Source of the DNA: an uncultured Clostridia bacterium
Lineage (GTDB): Bacteria; Bacillota; Clostridia; Christensenellales; UBA1242
Assembly (NCBI GenBank): GCA_947628195.1
Contig: CANQZB010000008.1
Coordinates: 1-15,299 of the forward strand
Direction of reading: 5' to 3'
DNA: 15,299 nucleotides
A model generated the notes under the pieces. That model did no database searches, had not been told where the DNA came from, and saw nothing but the letters and a program-made list of their open reading frames with translations. A program made the position numbers and the translations under genes. Of this stretch, positions 1-6,499 are shown one piece after another. The number at the start of each line of letters is the position of its first letter. Within the stretch, counting starts at the first letter, position 1.

Positions 1-3
1 AAT

Positions 4-77
4 TGGAGGCACCAACCAGACTCGAACTGGTGATGAGGGTTTTGCAGACCCTGGCCTTACCACTTGGCGATGGTGCC
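4..77 (-). tRNA. tRNA-Cys (anticodon GCA)
   Basis: The minus strand folds into a complete 74-nt cloverleaf. The acceptor stem is GGCACCA pairing with TGGTGCC. A 3-bp D stem follows, then a 5-bp anticodon stem AGGGT/ACCCT with loop CTGCAAA, giving anticodon GCA. The variable region is four bases, and the T arm is ACCAG/CTGGT with a TTCGAGT loop. The discriminator base is U73, the known identity base for cysteine tRNA, and the 3' CCA is encoded in the DNA at 4-6. It delivers cysteine to UGC/UGU codons. It lies about 80 nt downstream of a strong promoter on the same strand. The window ends too soon to show whether other tRNAs follow. Confidence 0.97.
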
Positions 78-84
78 ACTTCGT

Positions 85-146
85 GCAATCTCCGCTATGG
101 CCAATTTGTTAACAAATACGCAAATGCTGGCCGAGGGCTCGATTGC
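85..146 (-). other. structured leader before tRNA-Cys, with a 5S rRNA-like segment
   Basis: Between the promoter and the tRNA the minus-strand RNA can form nested pairings: GCAATC (146-141) with GATTGC (90-85), GGCCA (132-128) with TGGCC (103-99), and ATTTG (125-121) with CAAAT (108-104). The 13 bases GGCCATAGCGGAG (102-90) match what I recall of the conserved 5' start of many clostridial 5S rRNAs, but nothing after that looks like 5S. It could be a truncated 5S remnant from a former 5S-tRNA unit, an unrelated processed leader, or chance similarity. Confidence 0.35.
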
Positions 147-165
147 TTCTTTTTGCAACTTTACT

Positions 166-194
166 ATTATATATGAAAATATTAAAAATTGCAA
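166..194 (-). promoter_or_regulatory. sigma-A-type promoter of the tRNA-Cys transcript
   Basis: On the minus strand a -35 box TTGCAA (194-189) is followed after 17 bases by a perfect -10 TATAAT (171-166). Transcription should start near base 159 and run through a leader of about 80 nt into tRNA-Cys. The spacing and -10 match the vegetative consensus. Confidence 0.75.
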
Positions 195-227
195 CATATT
201 TTTAAAATTTTTTTTAAAATGTTCAAA

Positions 228-923
228 TTAATTTACATTAAAGCAATCTTCAATGGCAAAATAGCAGTTTCTTAATTTTTTGTTGTATCTTGTAAAATAA
301 TCTAAACCAATCATGAGAGAAAAGACGGTTTTTTTGTCATTTTTATCGCTTGCGGAGTATAGGGCGTTTAAAAGCATTGTAAACTCTTCTTTATCAGACA
401 TTTTTAATTTGTAATTGTCCAAATCGGCAAGAATTAGTTTAATTTGGCCCTTAATTTTATTGTAGTAATTGTTTTGATATTCGTTCGTGTCAACTATAAT
501 ATGGCGTTTTGAATAAGTGTTATTAATTGCCTCTTTAAATGGAATAATTACCGCGTTGGCAAAATTTTGAAATTCGTTACCCGAAGTTTCGTTAGGCTTT
601 AAAAAATATTTACCAATAAAATCATAAAATTTAATTATTTTGTTATCAAATCTGTATAGCAGGTTAAAAACGTAAGCAATAATTTGCATATCGTCAGTGG
701 GCAGAACAATTTGCATATTGTTTTCTTCATCAATAATTGAGTTTTTAAAATTTTTGTCAAAATCGTAATTTTTTAAAGCAGAGGAAACAATATCTGCCAA
801 TTTTTCATCATTTGAAATCAATTTCATTAAAGATGTAAGTTTAACATCGGCAAGAATATATCTGCCAGCAATAAAATCATCACACGCAGAATTAAAAGGT
901 ATCAATTCTTGAACAACACTCAT
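228..923 (-). CDS. hypothetical protein, 231 aa, unrecognised
   Basis: I do not recognise this family. The product appears soluble: no signal peptide and no convincing membrane segment. It is mostly helical in character and rich in Asn, Asp, Lys and Ile. The N-terminus holds a phrase around PFNSACDDFIAGRYILADVK (residues 8-27) that looks like a conserved block. The reading frame is open two codons further upstream at a GTG (929), but that codon overlaps the AGGAG ribosome site (933-929). The ATG at 923-921 has 5-nt spacing from it and is the better start. It diverges from a DUF4364 regulator gene across a 120-base region with facing promoters, so co-regulation is plausible. tRNA-Cys follows it on the same strand but has its own promoter. 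That it is a real gene is likely from length, ribosome site and promoter; its function is unknown. Confidence 0.8.
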   Translation of the reverse strand: MSVVQELIPFNSACDDFIAGRYILADVKLTSLMKLISNDEKLADIVSSALKNYDFDKNFKNSIIDEENNMQIVLPTDDMQIIAYVFNLLYRFDNKIIKFYDFIGKYFLKPNETSGNEFQNFANAVIIPFKEAINNTYSKRHIIVDTNEYQNNYYNKIKGQIKLILADLDNYKLKMSDKEEFTMLLNALYSASDKNDKKTVFSLMIGLDYFTRYNKKLRNCYFAIEDCFNVN

Positions 924-939
924 AACCACTCCTATTGTT

Positions 940-968
940 ATTATAACACATTAAAAATTTTAAGGCAA
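940..968 (-). promoter_or_regulatory. promoter of the 231-aa hypothetical gene
   Basis: On the minus strand TTGCCT (968-963), a 17-base spacer and TATAAT (945-940) are present, with TG one base before the -10 (extended -10). The -10 lies about 17 bases upstream of the start codon. The -35 box is the same hexamer as that of the divergent DUF4364 promoter. Confidence 0.7.
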
Positions 969-989
969 CTATTATTATTAAAATTAGAT

Positions 990-1004
990 GGCAAAAGATT
1001 TGCC
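990..1004. promoter_or_regulatory. perfect palindrome over the DUF4364 -35 box, candidate operator
   Basis: GGCAAA-aga-TTTGCC is a perfect 6-bp inverted repeat whose right arm is part of the -35 hexamer. The half-site AAGGCAA recurs at 962-968, inside the -35 box of the opposite promoter. The position suits a repressor operator. It is followed by a T-rich run, so a weak hairpin terminator is an alternative, although no gene on the plus strand would need one here. The binding protein is unknown; the adjacent winged-helix DUF4364 protein is an obvious guess. Confidence 0.4.
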
Positions 1005-1028
1005 TTTTATTTATTTTTATTATATAAT
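1000..1028 (+). promoter_or_regulatory. promoter of the DUF4364 gene
   Basis: A -35 TTGCCT (1000-1005), a 17-base spacer and a perfect -10 TATAAT (1023-1028) lie 18 bases upstream of the chosen ATG at 1047. Transcription would start near 1035, so the 5' leader is little more than the ribosome site. Confidence 0.7.
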
Positions 1029-1046
1029 CAAAATAGAGGAAATAAT

Positions 1047-1583
1047 ATGGCGGGATTTGTGTCAAATAGCACTATTGATAAATTAATTTTATTATATGTA
1101 TTAGATAAAATGGAAATGGCGTTAACCGAAAATTCCATTTTGGAAATTTGTTCCAGTCAAAACAACTGGCTTAATTGGATGGACTGCAAAGAGCTTTTGG
1201 CACAACTGTTGGCATCTAAATTGGTTTACAAGCCAGATAGTGATAGTGCGGAAACAAGATATACCATCACTCCAAGCGGTAGGGGTTGCATTTCGGATTT
1301 TTACACCAGAATCCCTAAAAGTATAAGGGATAATATTGATGTCTACACATCTTCAAACAAAATGTACTATAAGCGAAATCAGGAATATGTTTCTAAAAGT
1401 TACAAAAATGATGATGGAAGTTACACAATTGAATTAAAAATTTTAGAGCCGGAAACCGCAAATGCCAATTTCTTAATTAGAATAAAAATTGACAGTAGGG
1501 ATACCGCAATGAATGCTTGTAAGAAATGGACGGAATTAGCACCGCAAATTTTTGAACAAATTTACACAAAAATTATAGAATAA
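1047..1583 (+). CDS. DUF4364 family protein, predicted winged-helix regulator
   Basis: The 178-aa product matches the DUF4364 family of clostridia in length and layout. An N-terminal winged-helix-like part (about residues 8-75) includes LILLYVLDKMEMALTENSI and the wing-like stretch RYTITPSGRG. A C-terminal part begins around IPKSIRDNIDVY and ends in an alpha/beta segment with NACKKWTELAPQIF. The frame is open back to 909, but ATG 1047 is preferred: it has an AGAGGA ribosome site (1035-1040) with 6-nt spacing and lies just after a good promoter. Family members are usually single cytoplasmic proteins presumed to bind DNA; the regulated genes are not known to me. The palindrome at its own promoter suggests autoregulation (inference). 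The gene ends at a strong terminator shared with the convergent membrane-protein gene. Confidence 0.88.
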   Translation: MAGFVSNSTIDKLILLYVLDKMEMALTENSILEICSSQNNWLNWMDCKELLAQLLASKLVYKPDSDSAETRYTITPSGRGCISDFYTRIPKSIRDNIDVYTSSNKMYYKRNQEYVSKSYKNDDGSYTIELKILEPETANANFLIRIKIDSRDTAMNACKKWTELAPQIFEQIYTKIIE

Positions 1584-1605
1584 AAAAGGCGAAATCGCCT
1601 TTTTT
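1582..1605. terminator. bidirectional intrinsic terminator
   Basis: An A-run, GGCG, loop AAAT, CGCC and T-run form a symmetrical hairpin overlapping the stop codons of the convergent genes on both sides. It has T-tracts in both orientations and should end both transcripts. Confidence 0.85.
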
Positions 1606-2149
1606 AATATATGCTGTTATATTCTTGAACTTCTTTCATAATTTTAATTTCTGTGGTTATGTGGTAAACGCTATTCAATCCGGCGGTGGTAACCAATAAC
1701 ATTATAGGCAGATAGAACGAGATGGTAGAGTAATAAATATATTCCAAAATGCCATAAGTTAAACCGGATACTAGCGCCAACGCCATAATTAAGGTTATAA
1801 ATCTTGTTAAATGTGAATACATCTTAACAAAACTTCCTTTTTTAGTGTCAGAAACAACGGTTACATTTTTCACAGACTTCCCATGATGTTTAATGCTGTT
1901 AATAATGTTAATGCCTCTGTATGCGTAAGTTAACGCAACCAAAACAAACAACAAGCACATTAACAGAGCAATTATTCCCACCAAAGTTTTGGTTTGTGTT
2001 AGCGTGTTTAAGGAAAAATCCCTTAAAATAAACGCGAATTGCCAAGCAAAAGCAAAGGCAAACAAGGCTAGAAAAATAAACCTAAAAACAATATCTTTTT
2101 TTATCATAGGAATGTCTTTATTATGATATTCATATCTTCTTGTAGTCAT
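1604..2149 (-). CDS. hypothetical integral membrane protein, four predicted helices
   Basis: I do not recognise the family. The 181-aa product has four hydrophobic segments at about residues 21-41, 56-76, 116-135 and 141-161. A polar, Lys-rich loop of about 40 residues lies between helices 2 and 3, which by the positive-inside rule should be cytoplasmic together with both ends. There is no cleavable signal and no obvious catalytic motif. The ATG at 2149 is supported by GAGG (2160-2157) with 7-nt spacing and a promoter just upstream. It lies directly downstream of ylbJ on the same strand but has its own promoter, so a shared role is not implied. Its stop codon overlaps the bidirectional terminator. 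Confidence 0.8.
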   Translation of the reverse strand: MTTRRYEYHNKDIPMIKKDIVFRFIFLALFAFAFAWQFAFILRDFSLNTLTQTKTLVGIIALLMCLLFVLVALTYAYRGINIINSIKHHGKSVKNVTVVSDTKKGSFVKMYSHLTRFITLIMALALVSGLTYGILEYIYYSTISFYLPIMLLVTTAGLNSVYHITTEIKIMKEVQEYNSIY

Positions 2150-2167
2150 CTCTTAACCTCTGATTCT

Positions 2168-2196
2168 ATTTTATAAATTATAAAACAGCTTGTCAA
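2168..2196 (-). promoter_or_regulatory. promoter of the 181-aa membrane-protein gene
   Basis: On the minus strand a perfect -35 TTGACA (2196-2191), a 17-base spacer and -10 TAAAAT (2173-2168) lie in the short gap after ylbJ. The -10 is 18 bases before the ATG. Confidence 0.65.
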
Positions 2197-2207
2197 ACGA
2201 TTTTATC

Positions 2208-3173
2208 CTATTTAAGAAATATTAATGCAAGTGGTATTGTGATTAACAAGCACAACAAGGCTTGCGTGGTTTTTTGAACAATCATTGTTTTTTTTGAAAT
2301 GTTTAATTTTGCAAGGAAGGAAAGGGATTGTAAAAGTATGCTAACCCCGCCAAACGCAATTAAAGTGCTGGATATAATGGCTTTAACAGATAAAGGAATT
2401 GTAATATTAGATAGGTCAATAATGCCACGAGTCATTTCAATAGTTCCTTCAAAGCAAGAAAGGGCAATGTTGTAATCACATTTAAATATTTTGCTTGCAA
2501 TAATCGCCAAAAAATTCAAAATTTTAAGATTTTTTAGCATATCAATCAGCAAAAAACTAACAACTATGAATCCGCACACCATTAATATGGATTGAATTGC
2601 ATCAAAAACACTGTCCAACAACAAATTTTCGTTATGAGGCTTGCCTGCGAACTCAAATTTTTCATAAGATTTTTCTTTTCCTCTATAAATAAGCCCATTT
2701 AATAAACTTGCCAAAATGTTGGCAATAAGAATAATTAAACCGGCTTTGTATGAATGTAAAATTCCAACGCCAACGCTTCCCACAATAAACATTGGGCCAC
2801 TTACAGAACAAAAGGAAAGCATTTTTTTTGCCTCTTTGTTGTTAATTCTGCACAAATCGTACATATTTGATATTAATTTTGCGCCCATAGGGTAGCCAGA
2901 TAAAATTGATAAAAAATAAATTAAACTGCTGTTTCGCGTGTGGTAAAGTTTGTAAAAGAACTTGTCCATTACATTCGTTTTAACTTCAACAAGATTAACA
3001 ATAATTCTAGTTATAATAAAAAATGGGAACATCGCCGGCAAAAGTTTAAATGCCCAAACTGAAATGGCGTTCATGGCAGATTTTGTATAAATTGCCGGAT
3101 TACAAACAAAAATAATACATATAAATAATAAAAATAAAATTATTAATTTATTTGATTTTAGTTTTTTTATCAT
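2208..3173 (-). CDS. ylbJ: YlbJ-like sporulation integral membrane protein
   Basis: This 321-aa polytopic protein belongs to the YlbJ family (nucleoside-recognition/GATE type). In Bacillus subtilis YlbJ is made in the mother cell under sigma-E and is needed for heat-resistant spores; the transported substrate is not settled. Seen here: an N-terminal hydrophobic helix (about 9-24), LLPAMFPFFI (44-53), the family signature SGYPMGAKL (92-100), CSVSGPMFIVG (122-132), and FGGVSIL (274-280) in the C-terminal half. It is shorter than B. subtilis YlbJ (about 400 aa). The ATG at 3173 has no ribosome site in front of it. The start overlaps the promoter region of the divergent phospholipase gene, so translation may be weak or leaderless. 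It is followed by a separately promoted membrane-protein gene. Its presence suggests a sporulating lineage but does not prove it. Confidence 0.87.
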   Translation of the reverse strand: MIKKLKSNKLIILFLLFICIIFVCNPAIYTKSAMNAISVWAFKLLPAMFPFFIITRIIVNLVEVKTNVMDKFFYKLYHTRNSSLIYFLSILSGYPMGAKLISNMYDLCRINNKEAKKMLSFCSVSGPMFIVGSVGVGILHSYKAGLIILIANILASLLNGLIYRGKEKSYEKFEFAGKPHNENLLLDSVFDAIQSILMVCGFIVVSFLLIDMLKNLKILNFLAIIASKIFKCDYNIALSCFEGTIEMTRGIIDLSNITIPLSVKAIISSTLIAFGGVSILLQSLSFLAKLNISKKTMIVQKTTQALLCLLITIPLALIFLK

Positions 3174-3180
3174 ATATAAT
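3152..3180 (+). promoter_or_regulatory. promoter of the patatin-pta unit
   Basis: TTGATT (3152-3157), a 17-base spacer and TATAAT (3175-3180) precede the patatin gene. A second TATAAT overlaps at 3180-3185, so the start point could slip. The elements lie within the first codons of divergent ylbJ. Confidence 0.6.
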
Positions 3181-3202
3181 ATAATTGTTAAAAAGAGGAA
3201 TT

Positions 3203-3988
3203 ATGAAACAATTTGCATTAGTTTTGGGTGGTGGCGCAGCAAAAGGTTATGCGCATATTGGCTTTATAAAAGTGTTGGAGGAAAATGGCTTAAAGCCTAA
3301 TTTAATTGTTGGCACTTCAATGGGTGCTTTGGTTGGCGGAGTGTATTCTTTGGGTAGAACGGCTAAACAGATGCAAGAACTTGCAGAAAAAGTTAACGGA
3401 ATTGGCACCTTTAGCCTGTATTCAACCTTGTTTAAAGATAATTTGTTAAACATAAGCAAAATTAAGAAAATTTTAGCAAACGAATTTGGCGAAACAACGC
3501 ATGAACAAACTCCTATAAAATTCGTTTCTGTGGCAACCGAACTAAACACCGGCAAAGAAAAACATTTTGATTCAGGCAGGGTTTATGATAGCGTAATGGC
3601 AAGCATAGCCATGCCAGCGGTTTTCCCAAGAGTTAAAATGGGTGAAAATTATTATTGCGATGGTGGGCTGTTAAACAATTTGCCAGAAGATGTTGCGCGT
3701 GAGATTTTGCCAAATGGCGTTATTATTTCAGTAGATGTTATAGGCGAATACGAAAAAAATGTTGAAAAAATAAAACTTAAAACTCTTGAAACAATATTAA
3801 ATGCTAGCACTTTGATGACGTCAAATGTTGTTAAAAGCAAGCCGGTTTATGCTGATTTGCGCATAACAATTACCCAGCCCAACATAAGTCAGCTAGATTT
3901 TAGTGCTAAGTCTGCAAATAAATCAATAAGAAAAGGCGTAAACATTGGCCATCATTTTATAAAAGAAATAAAACAATTGTTAGAGTAA
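3203..3988 (+). CDS. patatin-like phospholipase (RssA/NTE family)
   Basis: A predicted cytoplasmic serine lipid hydrolase of 261 aa. It carries the patatin hallmarks in order: the glycine-rich oxyanion motif GGGAAKG (9-15), the nucleophile elbow GTSMG with Ser39 (37-41), and DGG with Asp153 (153-155), giving a Ser-Asp dyad. Bacterial RssA/YlbK-type proteins have this size and organisation; their natural substrates are poorly defined. A TTG at 3185 is in frame but precedes the AGAGGA ribosome site (3194-3199). ATG 3203 is the proper start, although the 3-nt gap is short. The pta gene begins two bases after its stop, so the two are probably co-transcribed. In B. subtilis ylbK is likewise close to ylbJ, which fits the pairing seen here; the order is from memory. 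Confidence 0.92.
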   Translation: MKQFALVLGGGAAKGYAHIGFIKVLEENGLKPNLIVGTSMGALVGGVYSLGRTAKQMQELAEKVNGIGTFSLYSTLFKDNLLNISKIKKILANEFGETTHEQTPIKFVSVATELNTGKEKHFDSGRVYDSVMASIAMPAVFPRVKMGENYYCDGGLLNNLPEDVAREILPNGVIISVDVIGEYEKNVEKIKLKTLETILNASTLMTSNVVKSKPVYADLRITITQPNISQLDFSAKSANKSIRKGVNIGHHFIKEIKQLLE

Positions 3989-3990
3989 AT

Positions 3991-4953
3991 ATGGATATTT
4001 TAAATAAAATTTTAAATCAATCAAAAAAGATAAGGGCAACAATACTTTTGCCAGAAGCAAACCTAGATAAAAGGGTAAACTCTGCGTGCAAATTTTTATT
4101 GAAAGAAAATCTTTGTAAAATAGTTGTTTTAGGCAGTAAAAAGCAGTTTGATAAAGATTTTTTAAACCCAAATTGCACAATAATAGATGCGTCCGAATTC
4201 AAGGATTTGAACAAATTTGCCAATCAATTATATGAACTTAGAAAATCCAAAGGCTTAACATTAAAGGAAGCACAAGATTTAATTAAAACGCCCGAGTATT
4301 TTTCAGTTATGTTATTAAAAAACGGATATGCCGATGGTATGGTTGCCGGCGCGAAATGGACAACTGCCAACACACTTAGGCCGGCCTTGCAAATTATTAA
4401 ATGCAAGCCTAACAAAAGTTTGGTAACTGGCGTAATGTTAATGGTTAAAAAGGATACCAATCCGCTTATTTTTGCAGATATTTCATTAATTGAAAATCCA
4501 ACTAGTGAGCAATTGGCAGAAATTGCTATTTCATCTGCAGAATTATATGAAAAATTGATAGGTAAAACGCCTAAAACTGCCTTGCTTAGCTATTCAACCA
4601 AAGGCAGTGCCCAAGGCGAATTGGTAGATAAAGTTAAAAGCGCGGTGCAAATTGCGCAGTTGAAAAGTAAATTTTTAATAGATGGCGAAATGCAAGTGGA
4701 TTGCGCATTAGATGAGCAAACTGCAAAAGTTAAGGGCTTGGGCAAATCCAAAATTGCGGGGCGGGCAAATGTGCTGGTTTTCCCTGATTTAAATGCCGGC
4801 AATATTGGTTATAAACTTGTGGCACGTTTAGGGGGATACACCGCCATTGGCCCAATTATGCTAAATTTTAATAAACCGGTTAATGATTTAAGCCGTGGGT
4901 GCACGGTTGATGAAATTGTTAATACAGTGCTAATAACAAAATTGTTAATTTAA
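3991..4953 (+). CDS. pta: phosphate acetyltransferase (Pta)
   Basis: Converts acetyl-CoA and phosphate to acetyl phosphate and CoA, the first step of acetate formation. At 320 aa it is the short, single-domain form without the N-terminal DRTGG part of enterobacterial Pta. Recognisable blocks: DGMVAGA (115-121), TLRPALQII (128-136), FADISLIENP (161-170), ALLSYSTKGSA (197-207), DGEMQVDCAL (231-240), and FPDLNAGNIGYKLVARLGG (264-282) followed by GPI and KPVNDLSRGC (295-304). In the segment usually written GAxHTTADTLRP this protein has GAKWTTANTLRP, with Trp123 in place of the His and Asn for Asp. The start is two bases after the patatin stop with only a weak AGAG ribosome site, suggesting translational coupling. 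A terminator follows, so ackA is transcribed separately. Confidence 0.95.
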   Translation: MDILNKILNQSKKIRATILLPEANLDKRVNSACKFLLKENLCKIVVLGSKKQFDKDFLNPNCTIIDASEFKDLNKFANQLYELRKSKGLTLKEAQDLIKTPEYFSVMLLKNGYADGMVAGAKWTTANTLRPALQIIKCKPNKSLVTGVMLMVKKDTNPLIFADISLIENPTSEQLAEIAISSAELYEKLIGKTPKTALLSYSTKGSAQGELVDKVKSAVQIAQLKSKFLIDGEMQVDCALDEQTAKVKGLGKSKIAGRANVLVFPDLNAGNIGYKLVARLGGYTAIGPIMLNFNKPVNDLSRGCTVDEIVNTVLITKLLI

Positions 4954-4981
4954 AAAGAATGCAAATTATGTATTCTTTTTT
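4952..4981 (+). terminator. intrinsic terminator after pta
   Basis: AAAAAGAATGCA (4952-4963) pairs with TGTATTCTTTTTT (4969-4981) around a short AT loop, with one G-T pair, and ends in a T-run. It begins at the pta stop codon. Confidence 0.75.
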
Positions 4982-4992
4982 GTTAAAATATT

Positions 4993-5020
4993 TTGATTTG
5001 ATTTTTGTTTATGTTACAAT
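4993..5020 (+). promoter_or_regulatory. promoter of ackA
   Basis: TTGATT (4993-4998), a 16-base spacer and TACAAT (5015-5020) with TG one base ahead (extended -10). It lies between the pta terminator and the ackA ribosome site AAGGAG (5031-5036). Confidence 0.6.
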
Positions 5021-5041
5021 TTAAATCGTAAAGGAGAAATT

Positions 5042-6226
5042 ATGAAAGTTTTAGTTATTAATTCGGGTAGCAGTAGTTTAAAAGCACAATTGATGGAAAC
5101 ATCAAATGGCAAAGTGCTTGCAAAAGCATATTGCCAACGCATTGGGCTGGAAAAGCCGTTTATGGACTTCAAAACTGACGAAAAGCATGTTATAGAAGCC
5201 CCAATGCCAACCCACAAGGAGGCTTTTCAGCTTGTTTTTAACACATTAACCGACAAAAATTTGGGCGTTATTAAATCGTTAGATGAAATTAAAGCAATAG
5301 GGCACAGACTGGTAAATTTTGGAGAAAAATACAATAAATCTATAGTTGTTGATAAACGCGTGGCAAAAGACCTTGAAAAATATATTCATTTTGCTCCGCT
5401 TCACAATCCACCTGCGCTTTTGGGCATTAACATTTGTATGGAACTGATGCCAAAGGTTAAGAATGTTGCTGTGTTTGATACATCGTTTCATTCCACAATG
5501 CCAGAAAAAGCATTTATGTATGCAATCCCTTATGAATTATATGCAAAAAACAAAATCCGTAGATATGGCGCACACGGCACAAGCCACCGTTACATTGCAT
5601 TAAAATGCAAGCAACTTTTTGGTTCATTAAAAGGCAAAAAAATTATATCTTGCCACATCGGTTCGGGCAGTAGCATCTGCGCAATTAAAGATGGCGTTTG
5701 TATAGACACATCTATGGGTTACACTCCGCTTGCGGGCGTGGTTATGGGCACTCGCTCGGGGGATATTGACCCTTCTGTTGTTAAAGAAATTATGGATGTT
5801 AAAGGCATTGATGCAAATAAGGCTATTCAGTTGTTGAATAAAGAGAGCGGTTTGCTAGGCATTTCTGGCAAATATAGCGATTTACGCGATATTGATGATA
5901 ATTTAGATAATCCTCGTGTAAAACTTGCTTTTGATATGCTTGTATATTCAATAAAGAAATATATTGGTGCGTATGCTTCAATTATGAATGGTGTAGATTA
6001 TATTATTTTTACAGCCGGCGTTGGCGAAAATGACGCATTGGTGCGCGAAGCCGTTTGCAAGGATATGGAATATTTGGGCGTGGAATTTGACAGCAAATTG
6101 AATAAAACTGCGCCTCGTGGCACAATTCAAGAATTTAGCAAAAAGAATAGCCGTGTTAAAGTTTACCGCATCCCAACCGATGAAGAGTACATGATTGCAA
6201 TGGACACTGCCAATTTGGTAAAATAA
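5042..6226 (+). CDS. ackA: acetate kinase (AckA)
   Basis: Transfers the phosphate of acetyl phosphate to ADP, yielding acetate and ATP; with Pta it forms the fermentative acetate branch. The 394-aa length is normal for the family. ASKHA-fold motifs are clear: NSGSSSLK (7-14), GHRLVNFG with Arg89 (87-94), FDTSFHSTMP with Asp146 (145-154), GAHGTSHRY with His178 (176-184), the phosphate-binding region CHIGSGSS (204-211), DTSMGYTPL and MGTRSGDIDP with Arg238 (235-244), TAGVGEN, and a C-terminal IPTDEEYMIA. The catalytic Arg, Asp and His residues are present. Two motifs differ from the form I know: HGG is NFG at 92-94, and the Asn of CHLGNGSS is Ser208. The start is fixed by AAGGAG five bases upstream. 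It has its own promoter and terminator and is therefore monocistronic. Confidence 0.96.
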   Translation: MKVLVINSGSSSLKAQLMETSNGKVLAKAYCQRIGLEKPFMDFKTDEKHVIEAPMPTHKEAFQLVFNTLTDKNLGVIKSLDEIKAIGHRLVNFGEKYNKSIVVDKRVAKDLEKYIHFAPLHNPPALLGINICMELMPKVKNVAVFDTSFHSTMPEKAFMYAIPYELYAKNKIRRYGAHGTSHRYIALKCKQLFGSLKGKKIISCHIGSGSSICAIKDGVCIDTSMGYTPLAGVVMGTRSGDIDPSVVKEIMDVKGIDANKAIQLLNKESGLLGISGKYSDLRDIDDNLDNPRVKLAFDMLVYSIKKYIGAYASIMNGVDYIIFTAGVGENDALVREAVCKDMEYLGVEFDSKLNKTAPRGTIQEFSKKNSRVKVYRIPTDEEYMIAMDTANLVK

Positions 6227-6232
6227 AATAAT

Positions 6233-6261
6233 AAAAAAGAAGGCGTTTTGCCTTCTTTTTT
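6233..6261 (+). terminator. intrinsic terminator after ackA
   Basis: AAAAAAGAAGGC (6233-6244) and GCCTTCTTTTTT (6250-6261) form a perfect 12-bp stem with a 5-nt loop and a T-run. The A-run on the other arm means it could also act on the minus strand. Confidence 0.9.
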
Positions 6262-6294
6262 ACACACCAGAATAGAAAGTTTTTTAGCTTGCTA

Positions 6295-6462
6295 CTAATT
6301 TAATGCCGTTTGTGTCGCGCCCTGGCCGTTATCTCTATCATAAAGCCGTTCATCAAAACCATCTTCGCCCAAAGTTACTTTCATAACTTTGCCGTTAAGA
6401 TAGTCAAAAGAATTGGTGAGTTTTAGAATTTTAAATAAATTTTTAAAAACTAGTTGACACAA
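6295..6462 (-). pseudogene. coding-like gene remnant (3' end of a lost gene)
   Basis: On the minus strand a 55-codon frame ends at TAG (6297-6295). From about codon 15 onward it reads like real protein, including KVMKVTLGEDGFDERLYDRD and a tail GQGATQTALN, with GGC, GAA and GAT codons as in neighbouring genes. The first codons are AT-rich, start only at a TTG, lack a ribosome site, and run through the rpmF promoter. It looks like the C-terminal tail of a gene whose 5' part was deleted. I do not recognise the family. A short functional gene is possible but less likely. Confidence 0.4.
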
Positions 6463-6482
6463 AGTTTAATATTTGTTATACT
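6454..6482 (+). promoter_or_regulatory. strong promoter of rpmF
   Basis: A perfect -35 TTGACA (6454-6459), an exact 17-base spacer and TATACT (6477-6482) predict a start near 6489. This leaves a 5' leader of about 70 nt before the rpmF ATG. Confidence 0.85.
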
Positions 6483-6499
6483 AATCACGATTTTGTCGG

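Noticed and set aside
85..146. A second tRNA in front of tRNA-Cys
   Set aside because: There are paired ends but no anticodon arm, T arm or TTCGA loop, so it is not a cloverleaf.
909..1046. Upstream in-frame extension of the DUF4364 gene
   Set aside because: It runs through the divergent promoter region, is of low complexity, and the ribosome site and promoter fit ATG 1047.
3160..3200. Sigma-E-type promoter for ylbJ (CATAAT-like -35 on the minus strand)
   Set aside because: The corresponding -10 matches only about half of the recalled consensus at any allowed spacing.
3247..3555. Open frames antisense to the phospholipase, pta, ackA, plsX, rnc, priA and def genes
   Set aside because: They mirror strongly conserved coding frames, lack ribosome sites and resemble no protein; they are by-products of codon usage.
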